This document shows, piece by piece, positions 1-12,261 of a stretch of 64,000 bases of DNA. The stretch comes from Pictodentalium vernedei (lineage: Eukaryota; Mollusca; Scaphopoda; Dentaliida; Dentaliidae). A program made the translations under genes and the position numbers. The stretch lies in the NCBI GenBank assembly GCA_031216915.1, contig CM062296.1:64510148-64574147 (forward strand), written 5' to 3'. Within the stretch, counting starts at the first letter, position 1. Each line of letters starts with the position of its first letter. The notes under the pieces were generated by a model. It did no database searches. It saw only the letters and a list, made by a program, of their open reading frames with translations, and was not told where the DNA came from.

Positions 1-3000
1 CTTTATATTGCAGGGGCTACCCATCAACATGAAAATATCCCGTAATTTTAACCTGCTTTGGTGATATTTTGTAACTGGCCCTTTTTTGGGGCCTTAGAAG
101 GGCCCCTTAATGTGGTCCGATTGGGGCGGTTGAGGTGTCAATCTTCTTTATTCCTCGGGGGCCACCCAACAACAGCAAAATATTGCGTGATTTTAACCTG
201 CTTTGGTGATATTTTGTAACTGGCCCTTTTTGGGCCTTCGTAAGGCCTCTAAATGTGGTCCGATTGGGGCGGTTGAGGGGTCAATCTTCCTTATTCCTGG
301 GGGGCCACCCATCAACACCAAAATATCCCGTGATTTTAACTTGCTTTGGTGATATTTTGTAACTGGCCCTTTTTGGGGCCTTAGTAGGGCCCCTAAATGT
401 GGTCCGATTGGGGCAGTTGAGGTGTCAATCTTCTTTATTCCTCGGGGGCCACCCATCAACACTTAAATATCCCGTAATTTTAACCTGCTTTGGTGATATT
501 TTGTAACTGGCCCTTTTTGGGGCCTTAGAAGGGCCTCTTAATGTGGTCTGATTGGGGCGGTTTAGGTGTCAATCTTCTTTATTCCTCGGGGGCCACCCAA
601 CAAGAGCAAAGTATTGCGTGCTTTAAACCTGCTTTGATGATATTTTGTAACTGGCCCTTTTGGGGCCTTAGTAGGTCCCCTAAATGTGGTCCGATTGGGG
701 CGGTTGAGGCATCAATCTACTTTATTTTGCGGGGGCTACCCATCAGCACGAAAATATACCGTGATTTTAACCTGCTTTGGTGATATTTTGTAACTGGCCC
801 TTTTTGGGCCTTAGTAGGGCCCCTAAATGTTGTCCGATTGAGGAGTTTGAAGTGTCAATCTTCTATATTCCTCGGGGGCCACCCATCAACACCAAAATAT
901 CCCATGATTTAAACCTTCTTTGGTGATATTTTGTAACTGGCCCTTTTTGTGGCCTTACTAAGGCCCCTAAATGTGGTCCGATTGGGGTGGTTGAGGTGTC
1001 AATCTTCTTTATTCCTAGAGGGCAACCCAGGAACAACAAAATATCCCGAGATTTTTACTTGCTTTGGTGATATTTTGTAACTGGCCCTTTTTGGGGCCTT
1101 AGTAAAGCCTCTAAATGTGGTCCGATTGGGGCGGTTGAGGTGTCAATCTTCTTTATTCCTTGGGGGCCACCCATCAACACCAAAATATCCCATGATTTTA
1201 ACTTGCTTTGGTGATATTTTGTAACTGGCCCTTTTTGGGGCCTTAGTAGGGCCCCTAAACATGGTCCGATTCGGGCGGTTGAGGTGTCAATCTTCTTTAT
1301 TCCTCGGGGGCCATCCATCAACACCAAAATATCCCGCTAGTTTAACCTGCTTTGGTGATATTTTGTAACTGGCCCTTTTGGGGGCCTTAGTAGGGCCCCT
1401 AAACATGGTCCGATTGGGGCGGTTGAGGTGTCAATCTTCTTTATTCCTCGGCGGCCACCCACCAACACCAAAATAACCTGCGAATTTAACCTGCTTTGGT
1501 GATATTTTGTAACTGGCTCTTTTTGGGGCATTAGTATGGCCCCTAAACATGGTCCGATTGGGGTGGTTGAGGTGTCAATCTACTTCATTCCTCGGGGGCC
1601 ACCCATCAACACCAAAATATCACAGGATTTTAACCTGCTTTGGTGATATTTTGTGACTGGCCATTTTTTAGGCCTTAGAAAGGCCCCTAAATGTGGTCCG
1701 ATTGGGGTGGTTGATGTGTCAATCTTCTTTATTCCTCGGGGGCCACCCAACAACACCAAAATATCCCGTGATTTTAACTTGCTTTGGTGATATTTTGTAA
1801 CTGGCCCTTTTTGGGGCCTTAGTAGGGCCCCTAAATATAGTCCGATTGGGGTGTTTGAGGTGTCAATCTTCTTTATTCCCCTGGGGCCACCCATCAGCAC
1901 CAAAATATTCCGTGATTTTACTCGCTTTGGAGATATTTTATTGGGGTGTTTGAGGTGTCAATCTTCTTTATTCCCCTGGGGCCACCCATCAACACCAAAA
2001 TATTCCGTGATTTTAACTCGCTTTGGAGATATTTTGTAACTGGCCCTTTTGGGGCCTTAGTAGGTCCCCTAAATGTGGTCCGATTGGGGCGGTTGAGGCA
2101 TCAATCTACTTTATATTGCGGGGGCTACCCATCAACATGAAAATATCCCGTAATTTTAACCTGCTTTGGTGATATTTTGTAACTGGCCCTTTTTGGGGGC
2201 CTTAGAAGGGCCCCTTAATGTGGTCCGATTGGGGCGGTTGAGGTGTCAATCTTCTTTATTCCTCGGGGGCCACCCAACAACAGCAAAATATTGCGTGATT
2301 TAAACCTGCTTTGGTGATATTTTGTAACTGGCCCTCTTGGGGCCTTAGTAGGTCCACTAAATGTGGTCCGATTGGGGCGGTTGAGGCATCAATCTACTTT
2401 ATTTTGCGGGGGCTACCCATCAACACGAAAATATACCGTGATTTTAACCTGCTTTGGTGATATTTTGTAACTGGCCCTTTTTGGGGCCTTAGTAAGGCCT
2501 CTAAATGTGGTCCGATTGGGGCGGTTGAGGGGTCAATCTTCCTTATTCCTGGGGGGCCACCCATCAACACCAAAATATCCTGTGATTTTAACTTGCTTTG
2601 GTGATATTTTGTAACTGGCTCTTTTTGGGGCATTAGTATGGCCCCTAAACATGGTCCGATTGGGGTGGTTGAGGTGTCAATCTACTTTATTCCTCGGGGG
2701 CCACTCATCAACACCAAAATATCCCAGGATTTTAACCTGCTTTGGTGATATTTTGTGACTGGCCATTTTTGAGGCCTTAGAAAGGCCCCTAAATGTGGTC
2801 CGATTGGGGTGGTTGATGTGTCAATCTTCTTTATTCCTCGGGGGCCACCCAACAACACCAAAATATCCCGTGATTTTAAGTTGCTTTGGTGATATTTTGT
2901 AACTGGCCCTTTTTGGGGCCTTAGTAGGGCCCCTAAATATAGTCCAATTGGGGTGTTTGAGGTGTCAATCTTCTTTATTCCCCTGGGGCCACCCATCAAC

Positions 3001-6000
3001 ACCAAAATATTCCGTGATTTTAACTCGCTTTGGAGATATTTTGTAACTGGCCCTTTTGGGGCCTTAGTAGGTCCCCTAAATGTGGTCCGATTGGGGCGGT
3101 TGAGGCATCAATCTACTTTATATTGCAGGGGCTACCCATCAACATGAAAATATCCCGTAATTTTAACCTGCTTTGGTGATATTTTGTAACTGGCCCTTTT
3201 TTGGGGCCTTAGAAGGGCCCCTTAATGTGGTCCGATTGGGGCGGTTGAGGTGTCAATCTTCTTTATTCCTCGGGGGCCACCCAACAACAGCAAAATATTG
3301 CGTGATTTTAACCTGCTTTGGTGATATTTTGTAACTGGCCCTTTTTGGGCCTTCGTAAGGCCTCTAAATGTGGTCCGATTGGGGCGGTTGAGGGGTCAAT
3401 CTTCCTTATTCCTGGGGGGCCACCCATCAACACCAAAATATCCCGTGATTTTAACTTGCTTTGGTGATATTTTGTAACTGGCCCTTTTTGGGGCCTTAGT
3501 AGGGCCCCTAAATGTGGTCCGATTGGGGCAGTTGAGGTGTCAATCTTCTTTATTCCTCGGGGGCCACCCATCAACACTTAAATATCCCGTAATTTTAACC
3601 TGCTTTGGTGATATTTTGTAACTGGCCCTTTTTGGGGCCTTAGAAGGGCCTCTTAATGTGGTCTGATTGGGGCGGTTTAGGTGTCAATCTTCTTTATTCC
3701 TCGGGGGCCACCCAACAAGAGCAAAGTATTGCGTGCTTTAAACCTGCTTTGATGATATTTTGTAACTGGCCCTTTTGGGGCCTTAGTAGGTCCCCTAAAT
3801 GTGGTCCGATTGGGGCGGTTGAGGCATCAATCTACTTTATTTTGCGGGGGCTACCCATCAGCACGAAAATATACCGTGATTTTAACCTGCTTTGGTGATA
3901 TTTTGTAACTGGCCCTTTTTGGGCCTTAGTAGGGCCCCTAAATGTTGTCCGATTGTGGAGTTTGAAGTGTCATCTTCTATATTCCTCGGGGGCCACCCAT
4001 CAACACCAAAATATCCCATGATTTAAACCTTCTTTGGTGATATTTTGTAACTGGCCCTTTTTGTGGCCTTACTAAGGCCCCTAAATGTGGTCCGATTGGG
4101 GTGGTTGAGGTGTCAATCTTCTTTATTCCTAGAGGGCAACCCAGGAACAACAAAATATCCCGAGATTTTAACTTTCTTTGTTGATATTTTGTAACTGGCC
4201 CTTTTTGGGGCCTTAGTAAAGCCTCTAAATGTGGTCCGATTGGGGCGGTTGAGGTGTCAATCTTCTTTATTCCTTGGGGGCCACCCATCAACACCAAAAT
4301 ATCCCATGATTTTAACTTGCTTTGGTGATATTTTGTAACTGGCCCTTTTTGGGGCCTTAGTAGGGCCCCTAAACATGGACCGATTGGGGCGGTTGAGGTG
4401 TCAATCTTCTTTATTCCTCGGGGGCCATCCATCAACACCAAAATATCCCGCTAGTTTAACCTGCTTTGGTGATATTTTGTAACTGGCCCTTTCTGGGGCC
4501 TTAGTAGGGCCCCTAAACATGGTCCGATTGGGGCAGTTGAGGTGTCAATCTTCTTTATTCCTCGGGGGCCACCCACCAACACCAAAATAACCTGCGAGTT
4601 TAACCTGCTTTGGTGATATTTTGTAACTGGCCCTTTTTGGGGCCTCAGTAGGGCCCCTAAATGTGGTCCGTTTGGGGCGGTTGAGGTGTCAATGTCCTTT
4701 ATTCCTCGGAGGCCACCCATCAACAGGAAAATATCCCATGATTTTAACTTGCTTTGGTGATATTTTGTAACTGGCCCTTTTTGGGGCCTTAGTAGGGCCC
4801 CTAAATGTGGTCCGATTCGAGCGTTTGCGGTGTCAATCTTCTTTATTCCTCGGGGGCCACCCATCAAAACCATAATACACCATGATTTTAACCTGCTCTT
4901 GTGATATTTTGTAACTGTCCATTTTTGAGGCCTTAGAAAGGCCCCTAAATGTGGTCCGATTGGGGTGTTTGATGTGTCAATCTTCTTTATTCCTCGGGGG
5001 CCACCCATCAACACCAAAATATTCCGCGATTTTAACTTGCTTTGGTGATATTTTGTAACTGTCCCTTTTTGGGGCCTTCGTAGGGCCCCTAAATGTGGTC
5101 CGATTGGGGCGGTTGAGGTGTCAATCTTCTTTATTCTTCGGGGGCCACCCATCAACAACAAAATATACCGTGATTTTAACCTGCTTTGGTGAAATTTTGT
5201 CACTGGGCCTTTTTGGGGCCTTAGTAGGGCCCCTAAATGTGGTCCGATAGGGGCGGTTGAGCTGTCAATCTTCTTTATTACTCGGGGGTCACCCATCAAC
5301 AGCAAAATATCGCGTGATTTTAACCTGCTTTGGTAATATTTTGTAACTGGCCCTTTTGGGGCCTTAGTAGGACCCTAAATGTGGTCCGATTGGGGCGGTT
5401 GAGGTATCAATCTACTTTATTTCGCGGGGGCCACCTATCAACACCAAAATATCCCGTTATTTTAACCTGCTTTGGGGATATTTTGTAACTGGCCCTTTTT
5501 GGGGCCTTAGTAGCGCCCCTAAATGTTGTCCGATTGGGAACTTAGAGGTGTCAATCTTCTTTATTCCTCATGGTCCACCCATCAACACCAAAATATCCCA
5601 TGATTTAAACCTTGTTTGGTGATATTTTGTAACTGGCCCTTTTTGAGGCCTTACTAAGGCCCCTAAATGAGGTCCAATTGGGGTGCTTGAGGTGTCAATC
5701 TTCTTTCTTCCTCGGGGGCCACCCATGAACACCAAAATATTCCGTGATTTTAACTTGCTTCGATAAATTTTTGTAAAAGGCCCTTTTTGGGGACTTAGTA
5801 GGGCCCCTAAATGTTGTCCGATTGGGGCGTTTGAGGTGTCAATCTTCTTTATTTCTCAGGGGCCACCCATCAACATCAAAATATCCCACGGTTTTAACCT
5901 GCTTTGGTGATATTTTGTAACTGGCCCTTTTTGAGGCCTTAGTAGGGCCCCCAAATGTGGTCCGAATGGGGCAGTTGAGGTTTCAATTTTCTTTATTCCT

Positions 6001-7043
6001 CGGGGGCCACCCACCAACATCAAAATATCCCGTGGTTTTAACCTGCTTTGGTGATTTTTTGTAACTGGCCCTCTTTGAGGCCTTAGTAGGGACCCCAAAA
6101 GTGGTCAGTTTGGAGCGGTTGAGGGTCAATCTTCTTTATTCCACGGGGGCCACCCATCAACACCAAAACATCCAGCGATTTTATCCTGCTTTAGTGATAT
6201 TTTGTAACTGGCCCTTTTTTGGGCCTTAGTTGGGCCCCTAAATGTGGTTCGATTGGGGCGGTTGAGGTGTCAATCTTCTTTATTCCTCGGGGGCCTCCCA
6301 TCAACACCAAAATATCCCGTGATTTTAACTTGCTTTGGTGATATGTTGTAACTGGCCCTTTTTGGGGCCTTAGTAGGGCCCTAAATATAGTCCGATTGGG
6401 GCGGTTGAGGTGCCAATCTCCTTTCTTCCTCGGGGGCCACCCATCAACACCAAAATATCCCGCGATTTTAACCTGCTTTGGTTATATTTTGTAACTGGCC
6501 CTTTTTGTAGCCTTATTCGAGACCCTAAATATTGTCTGGTTGGGGTGGTTGAGGTGTCAATCTTCTTTATTCCTCGGGGGCCACCCATCAACACCAAAAT
6601 ATCCCGTGATTTTGACTTGCTTTGGTGATATTTTGTAACTGGCCCTTTTTGGGGCCTTAGTAGGGCCCCTAAATGTGGTCCGATTGGGGCGGTTGAGGTG
6701 TCAATCTTCTTTATTCCTCGCGGGCCACCCATCAGCACCAAAATATCCCGTGATTTTTACCTGCTTTGGTGATAATTTGTAACTGGCCCTTTTTGGGGCC
6801 TTAGTAGGGCCCCTAAATGTGGTCCGATTGGGGCGGTTGAGGTGTCTATATTCTTTATTCCTCGGGAGCCACCCATCAACACCTAAATATCCCGTGATTT
6901 TAACCTTCTTTGGTGATATTTTGTAACTAGCCCTTTTTGGGGCCTTTGTAGGGCCCCTAAATGTGGTCCGATTGGGGCGGTTGAGGTGTCAATCTTCTTT
7001 ATTCCTTGGGCGCCACCCATCAACACCAAAATATCCGGTAATT
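1..7043. repeat. Satellite array, ~144-bp monomer, ~49 copies
   Basis: A continuous tandem array that is already running at the first base and stops near 7043. The anchor GCTTTGGTGATATTTTG recurs at 55, 200, 343 and 487 (with one mismatch at 631, then 774), giving spacings of 143-145 bp. Each monomer carries a G/C-rich self-complementary core (GGGGCC, about 7 nt, GGCCCC). Copies diverge by point changes and 1-2 bp indels. Because 144 is divisible by three, minus-strand frames stay open across several monomers (for example 4451-5305), and this creates misleading repetitive ORFs. No protein family is recognised, so I treat these frames as non-genic. The left end lies outside the window. Confidence 0.97.
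3116..4640. repeat. Higher-order duplicate of satellite block 1-1530
   Basis: Bases 3116 onward repeat the sequence from base 1 onward at an offset of 3115 bp with very few changes, including the idiosyncratic monomers near 541 and 3656. A second overlap relates 1580-2140 to 2682-3147 (offset 1102, then 1007). The 95-bp change of offset comes from a local duplication of the GGGGTGTTTGAGGTGTC monomer segment near 1850-2039. This is the pattern of recent unequal exchange over multi-monomer blocks. Confidence 0.9.
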
Positions 7044-7460
7044 TTTTTCGAATTTTGAATGTCGAATAAGGAAACGGGAATAAGTAACTAAATTCACGGT
7101 ACTAGGAAAACTAAATATCCTTCGAAAGGGTTAAAGATTACATCATTGCGATGGGGTGAGCCAGGCACTCGGTGACGAAAAATTCAGAACTGGCTGCGGG
7201 TGACACGATACGCACGAAAGCTTGCCTCTGTTGCCAGTGGGACGTGCAAACTGCGACGAAAATCTCCACTTGCTGTCGGTTCTCACCTCCCCGAGATATA
7301 AATTTCGGGGAAAAATTGCTGACTTCCCCATCCACATGTCACTGATCGTCACGGACGGAACAGTTGTAAATTAAAAACCGAATTGCTCTAATTTCCAGCT
7401 CTCTATATTTTCTACCTCCTCTATCTCATCAGACACACTGCCAAAACTGAATGACAGACT

Positions 7461-7539
7461 ATGAGGGATTGAAACAATCCTCATGCAAAGATGCGGAAAA
7501 CCTAAATAAGACCAAGGCAAGGATTGAAACAATCTTGCC
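7461..7539. repeat. Two consecutive hairpins with a shared GATTGAAACAATC core
   Basis: Two inverted repeats, 7461-7484 and 7516-7539, share the palindromic core GATTGAAACAATC. Their outer stems differ (ATGAG/CTCAT and GGCAAG/CTTGCC), and each has one bulged G on the left arm. Stems are about 10 bp with an AAA loop. The outer stems vary in a compensatory way while the core is kept, which suggests either an RNA-like structure or two related foldback units. Function is unknown. Confidence 0.6.
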
Positions 7540-7607
7540 AACAAACAGCCCTTTTGAGGGTTTTTTTCGTTATTTATTTAGGGTTTTGTTGGGGTGGGGA
7601 GGTCATT

Positions 7608-7670
7608 TGGAATTCCCGAAGGATAACCAGATACCTCATAATCACATACGGCATCCTGTCTCCCAGAAGG
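7608..7670 (-). repeat. Dispersed fragment shared with the 42.7-kb inverted-repeat element
   Basis: Read on the minus strand, this segment matches the interior of the inverted-repeat element at about 42848-42910 and its unit-2 copy at 57722-57784. The shared blocks include AGGATGCCGT and TCTGGTTATCCTTC. In both places the same frame can be read to give a peptide ending VSGYPSGI, so it may be a scrap of an old coding region. Too little remains to name a family. Confidence 0.6.
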
Positions 7671-8074
7671 CTTGATGGATGACTCCCGTTTTTCAGAACC
7701 AAACTGTTGGAGCTTTCTCCACACCTTTTTGTAACCGCTATGGTCATATACCGGGGCCGCTACCAAACCGGCGTTGCTATTTGGTTTTCTTCTCTCTTCT
7801 TCCCTTAAATTTGCCATCGCACAAAATTGTACTCTGACTCGTCATCCTGGTGGGAATCAAACCTCAACCATCGCCAAGCTGGAACCGAATAAAGCCCACT
7901 CTCTAATAGTCTTAATGGCGTTGAGGGATTGATTATTGACAATCTATCACCCCAACATAATCTGCCGGAAATTCTAACCACGTGCATACCACCTCAGACC
8001 CCATTTGAGTCAATGGGAAGCTAGGCCTGTGTGATGCAAGTGAAATAAAATAAAGTTAACCGGGTCGCAAGGGA

Positions 8075-9603
8075 TTGGTAAATCCCACATCGTTCCTGCG
8101 CGCCTTCGGCGCGCTAAAACCTTTCATTCATTCATGTTTCATTCCACTTAGATACAATTACAGTTATTCAGCTATACATGTAGCAAATGCACAGATAGAT
8201 GTAAAGTTTATTACCAACAGAAAGGGAGGTCAAAACTTGGCAGAAGACGGGTATATCTACAAAGTGAACAAAAGAGGGACAGATCGACTCATCTGGAAAT
8301 GCACAGTACCAGGATGCCCAGCTATGATTTCGACGGCGAACGACATTCCGATTGGATTTGGTAGAAAGCCCCACAACCACCAAGCAGACCACACAAAAGT
8401 TGTAGCAAAACAAATTATGAACCAGGTCACCATGCGATGCAAAGAGGAAGTCCGATCAATTCCAACCATATTTTCTGAGGAACTGAACAAACTTTGTGAC
8501 AACGAATGGGATGATGCCACAAGAGATGTTGTCGAGCAACTGCCAACATTCAACTCAGCCAAATCATCTTTATACAGATCTCGGCGAAAACAGACACCAT
8601 CACTCCCAAAGACTCAAAATGACATCACGCTTGAGGGTCGATGGACTGAAACATCAACTGGAGATAGATTTTTATTATTCGACGAAACCCAACGTACCGG
8701 TGGGGTGGGGGGGGGGGTGATCGCCTTTGCAACAACAGAGAACCTCCAAAGTCTTTCATCTTCAGACACATTATTCTGTGATGGCACCTTTTACACATGT
8801 CCTCGCATATTCCACCAGATCTACAGTATACATATCCAAACTGAAGACAAAATGACATCGGTCGTATTTGCATTTCTGCCAGGAAAAAGTACAGCCATAT
8901 ACTCCAGATTCTTTACATTACTGGTAAACAAGATGAGAGAACTTGGTTTAACGTTTGCTCCCACCTCTGTATTGGCAGACTTCGAAACAGCAGCCCACAA
9001 TTCCATCAAGCAATTTTTTTCCAAATATCACCATCAAAGGATGTTTTTTTTCATTACACCCAATGCATTTGGAGGAAGGCACGAGCAACAGGTCTACAGA
9101 ATCCATACAGAGACAACAATGATGTGAGGACATTGGTAAGACGATCAGCTATTCTCCCCCTTGTACCTCTGAATGCCATTGAAGATGTATGGTTCCAAGC
9201 CCTAGAGGACAAAGATGATGCCGAGATAACAGAACAGACACTAGCATTTGTAGATTATGTCACACAGCAATGGGTTGAAGGAGATTGATCACTCTGGAAT
9301 CATTTTGAAAACGAGGGTCCACGCACGACCAACAATCTTGAGGGATGGCACAGCAAGTTAAAAAAGATGGTTCAGCATGCCCACCCGAGTGTATTTGTTG
9401 CAATACAAATGTTTAAAGACGTCCAAAATGCAAATGAAATAAATAGAATTCAAAGAGCTGTAGGAGGAACCAGTCGTCCACGAGCCAAGAGATATATGAA
9501 TATTGACCATTGACTGTTAACATTGAAAGCAAGATATCTGAATGGAACTCTTGACTCAATGTCATATGCGGATTCTGCATCTCAGCTCCTGCCTTTAGGT
9601 TAA
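8075..9603 (+). pseudogene. Decayed MULE transposase with N-terminal FLYWCH-type zinc finger
   Basis: Relic of a Mutator-like DNA transposase. An N-terminal FLYWCH-like finger is visible with W74, C76, C81, H100 and H102 of the 8075 frame (W-K-C...C...H-N-H). The MULE catalytic core follows: DGTF at residues 236-239 and an ADFE motif near 301-304. An eight-T run at 9044-9051 then shifts the frame. The next frame continues with the family's GC-F-H-Y-Q-C-WRK type block and further on with an LWNHF...RTTNNLEGWH segment. TGA stops at 9286-9288 and 9511-9513 interrupt this part before the terminal TAA at 9601-9603. A G-rich tract (8699-8717) lies inside the open frame. The true start is uncertain: residues 1-40 look unlike the family, and similarity begins near 8190. 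With one frameshift and two stops it should be inactive. I did not find its terminal inverted repeats. Confidence 0.88.
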
Positions 9604-10052
9604 ATTATTAGTATTAAATTTATTTCTATGTATATGTTCATCATTTTTTTTTTTTGCTTGTTAATAATTGTTTATCATATCTAAGTGCTTATTTGGGTAT
9701 TTTGTATAATGTTCATCTCTCAGTGCTTATTTTTTATTTTTTTTTTATTGTGTATATGTTCATAAATGTATAAATTGTATAATGTTCATTTCTTAGTACT
9801 TATTTTTTATTTGTTTTATTGTGTATATGTTCATAAATGTATTAATTCTGCTTTTCAATATTTCTGTATATATGTTCATTAATTTATCGGTACCATTCGA
9901 GTCGACGTTCGGGGAATAAACCTATTCTTCAATAAAATATTTTTAATTAGCCAGTGTTATGTTGTATGTTGAATAATTCGCCCTAAGGCACCACTTAATC
10001 CGCGAATTTGGTGAGATGTTGTTTTAGTCGAGTCGACGTTTGGGGAATAAAC
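9604..10052. other. AT-rich tail with a 27-bp direct repeat
   Basis: AT-rich sequence with iterated TATATGTTCAT-like and TTTATTTTTT-like segments after the transposase relic. A 27-bp direct repeat occurs at 9897-9923 and 10028-10054 with one mismatch (core GAGTCGACGTT). The second copy abuts the first recognisable codons of the retrotransposon endonuclease. It could be a target duplication or a local duplication; which one is not resolved. Confidence 0.6.
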
Positions 10053-10825
10053 CTTTGGAAAATATACTTCCTATCAGCCGCTTGGATGCTCGGTTGTTGA
10101 CTACGTCATTTGTAGTGATGAACAGCTGCTTCCAAAAATTCCATTCTTCCTCGTGGAAGATCTATCGCTCACTTCAGACCACTGTCAGATATGGTTCATA
10201 CTTAAAATTGTCGAAGTCAAATCTACCCGTGTTCGTCAGACAAAGTCAGAAACAAAACCTTTTCCTGATCGCTCAGTCAGAAAAAAGATGAATTTGTTTC
10301 AGCCTTTGAGTCGCCTGACATACAGCAAAATCAGGCAGAGATGGTTAACGTGGACAACATTCATGTAAATATATCGGTCTCCTAATTAAAACTGATGTTT
10401 AGACTTGCCTCGATGTGTAGTCTAAAATGTAAGACAACAAAAACTTGCAGGTGGTCAAAAATAAAGTCCAAACCCTGGTACGATCGAAGTTGTTTGGAAC
10501 TAAAAAAACATCTTTTATCGTGCCGTAAATTGTTAACACTGTACAGTAATGACTCGGTAGTAGTTCGCGGATGGTATTTTGTGACCAGAAAACGGTATAA
10601 TAAAACCCATAGGTTGAGACGTGAAGAATACCGACAATTGCTCTTGGATAATTTGTCCAAACTGAGCAGTGAGAAACCGTAGGATTACTGGAATGCTTTA
10701 TTAAAAATTAAATCGAATTCAGTAAGTCACCTGACCCAATTATTTATGTTCCACCAAATGGGTTCTGTGATCAATTCAAAACTCTCATTCATCAGACTGA
10801 TCAAACTTCATTCAATACAAATTTT

Positions 10826-11560
10826 AATAATTTAATCATTTGCCCCGCCTCTGCGTTTGATTGGTTGAAAGCATACAGCGTGAAAGTTGTCAAAATCGTA
10901 TAAACCAAATCATGTCATGATTTGGAATGTCGCCACACATTCTCACATCCGACCCAACTTTGAAGACTATGGAAGCCCCGCCCACTCAATCCAATTGTCA
11001 CTGTGAGGGCGTGACGACAGACCGATAGATGGATAACAAGCTTGTAAACAAAGATCAATGATCGATTTTTCATCGCCTTCAGTCAGCGAGAATATAATGA
11101 TAATTTCCCAGGAACAATTGGATTTCATAAAATATACCGAAGTGGGAGACAAATAAAAGATCATATATCCAAACATGATTTTGGGGGAACTTAAAAAAAA
11201 TGTTTTTAATGATATTGTTACGTGACTTGCTAAATATCTGTCGTCTGCGATCGAAAATCAAAACAACAAACAATTTGACAATGATTGACGTGACCCGTTT
11301 GTGGCACACTTTCCTGAGATTGACTGTTGTCTTATGCGAAAATTAAAAGTTTTTCGTTCACGTACACATAGTTTTTTATATTTTAATATCACAGCCGGAT
11401 TAAATTATAAGAAATAACTGTTGTTTTCCTTCGGTTGATGGGATATAAACAGAAAATTTTCAGCACAATCTTCATAACTCGCTACGCGAGTTATGAAGCT
11501 TGTGCTGAAAATTTTCGGTTTATATCGCATAAACCGAAGGAAAACAACAGTTATTTCTTA
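10826..11560. mobile_element. ~735-bp foldback-like insertion in the LINE
   Basis: The retrotransposon frame stops making sense after 10825 and resumes at 11561, so the DNA between was inserted. The left end (TAATAATTTAATC, from 10826) has a partial inverted match at 11396-11409 (GGATTAAATTATAA). The right end is the large palindrome 11408-11560. No coding region is recognised. Target duplication is not clear. The class is unknown; foldback DNA element is the simplest reading. Confidence 0.55.
11408..11560. repeat. 153-bp near-perfect palindrome
   Basis: Two arms of about 75 bp are reverse complements with roughly four mismatches around a 3-nt centre near 11484. The arms start TAAGAAATAACTG and end CAGTTATTTCTTA. 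It would extrude as a long cruciform or hairpin. Confidence 0.9.
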
Positions 11561-11947
11561 AAAGAACAAATCGCAATGAAACTCTGTAATCTTGAGTATC
11601 AGTTGATTCAAAACGACACTCTCGATTGCAGTATTGGCGAACTTGAAAAACTGCATGCCATCTCTAAAATAAAGTGTGGGAAATCAGAGGGCCTCGATGG
11701 GATCAAAGCAGAAATGATAAAAGCTACTAAACGGACATTTGTACCAATTCTAACGAAACTGTTTAGCAACATTTTGGAATCAGGCGTATTTCCTAAGGAA
11801 TGGACCTCGGGATATATAGTACCGATTGCAAAATGCAACAACCCATCGACCGCAGATCAGTTCAAGGGTATAACTATTACCAGCACATTGGGTAAAGGTT
11901 TTCTCAGTGTCATACTAGAGGAATTGACCAATTACACGGATGAGTTA

Positions 11948-12261
11948 CAGTTAAAACTAGAAGTCCTGTCACGAATAGTGCGCTTATATAGGCTTAATTG
12001 CGCGTTGGAATTGCGCGCAATTGCCATATCGAATGGCATCCAAAGCACGGCAGGTTCCCCTGGTTACTCATAGCAAACACATGCAATGTTTCTGCCAATG
12101 GACCTCCGGGTTACCCGGAGGTCCATTGTCTGAAACATTGCTTGTGCACAGGCCATATTTACAGAATTTGATAGCTTTACTATGGCCATAACGCGTACAT
12201 TAACGCGCAGATCAACGTGCTATTTGTGCGCATTTCATGACAGGACTTCTAGTTTTAACTG
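11948..12261. mobile_element. Tc1/mariner-type MITE (family M1), 314 bp, in the LINE
   Basis: Terminal inverted repeats begin CAGTTAAAACTAGAAGTC and end in the complement, and the element is flanked by TA on both sides (11946-11947, 12262-12263). The interior holds a strong palindrome around CTCCGGGTTACCCGGAG. Removing the element and one TA rejoins the reverse transcriptase frame (DEL followed by GVPSQYQFGF), which proves an insertion. There is no coding capacity. Other copies lie at 28195, 28948, 35939 and 50809. Confidence 0.95.

Larger units (their letters stand above)
7044..8074. other. Spacer between satellite and MULE relic
   Basis: No gene or long repeat is recognised here. The stretch leaves the satellite at a T-rich junction (7044-7052) and has mixed composition. 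It holds two look-alike hairpins (7461-7539) and a short fragment related to the inverted-repeat element at 42660-43308. The short ORFs on both strands (for example 7138-7335 and 7805-7987, minus) show no family signature and overlap one another, so they are not called. Confidence 0.6.

Noticed and set aside
4451..5305. 285-codon minus-strand ORF as a repetitive protein gene
   Set aside because: It is a translation of the satellite whose period happens to be divisible by three; replacements are frequent and frames break at monomer indels.
7467..7534. GATTGAAAC motifs resembling the end of some CRISPR repeats
   Set aside because: Only two occurrences, each part of a hairpin, with no regular spacers, no cas genes and a clearly eukaryotic context.
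7545..7570. Histone-type 3' stem-loop or bacterial terminator at GCCCTTTTGAGGGTTTTTTT
   Set aside because: The stem is only four base pairs, it does not fit the histone consensus, and no histone or bacterial gene lies upstream.
9897..10054. 27-bp direct repeats as LTR-like ends
   Set aside because: Too short, and the 104 bp between them hold no element features; a local duplication is simpler.
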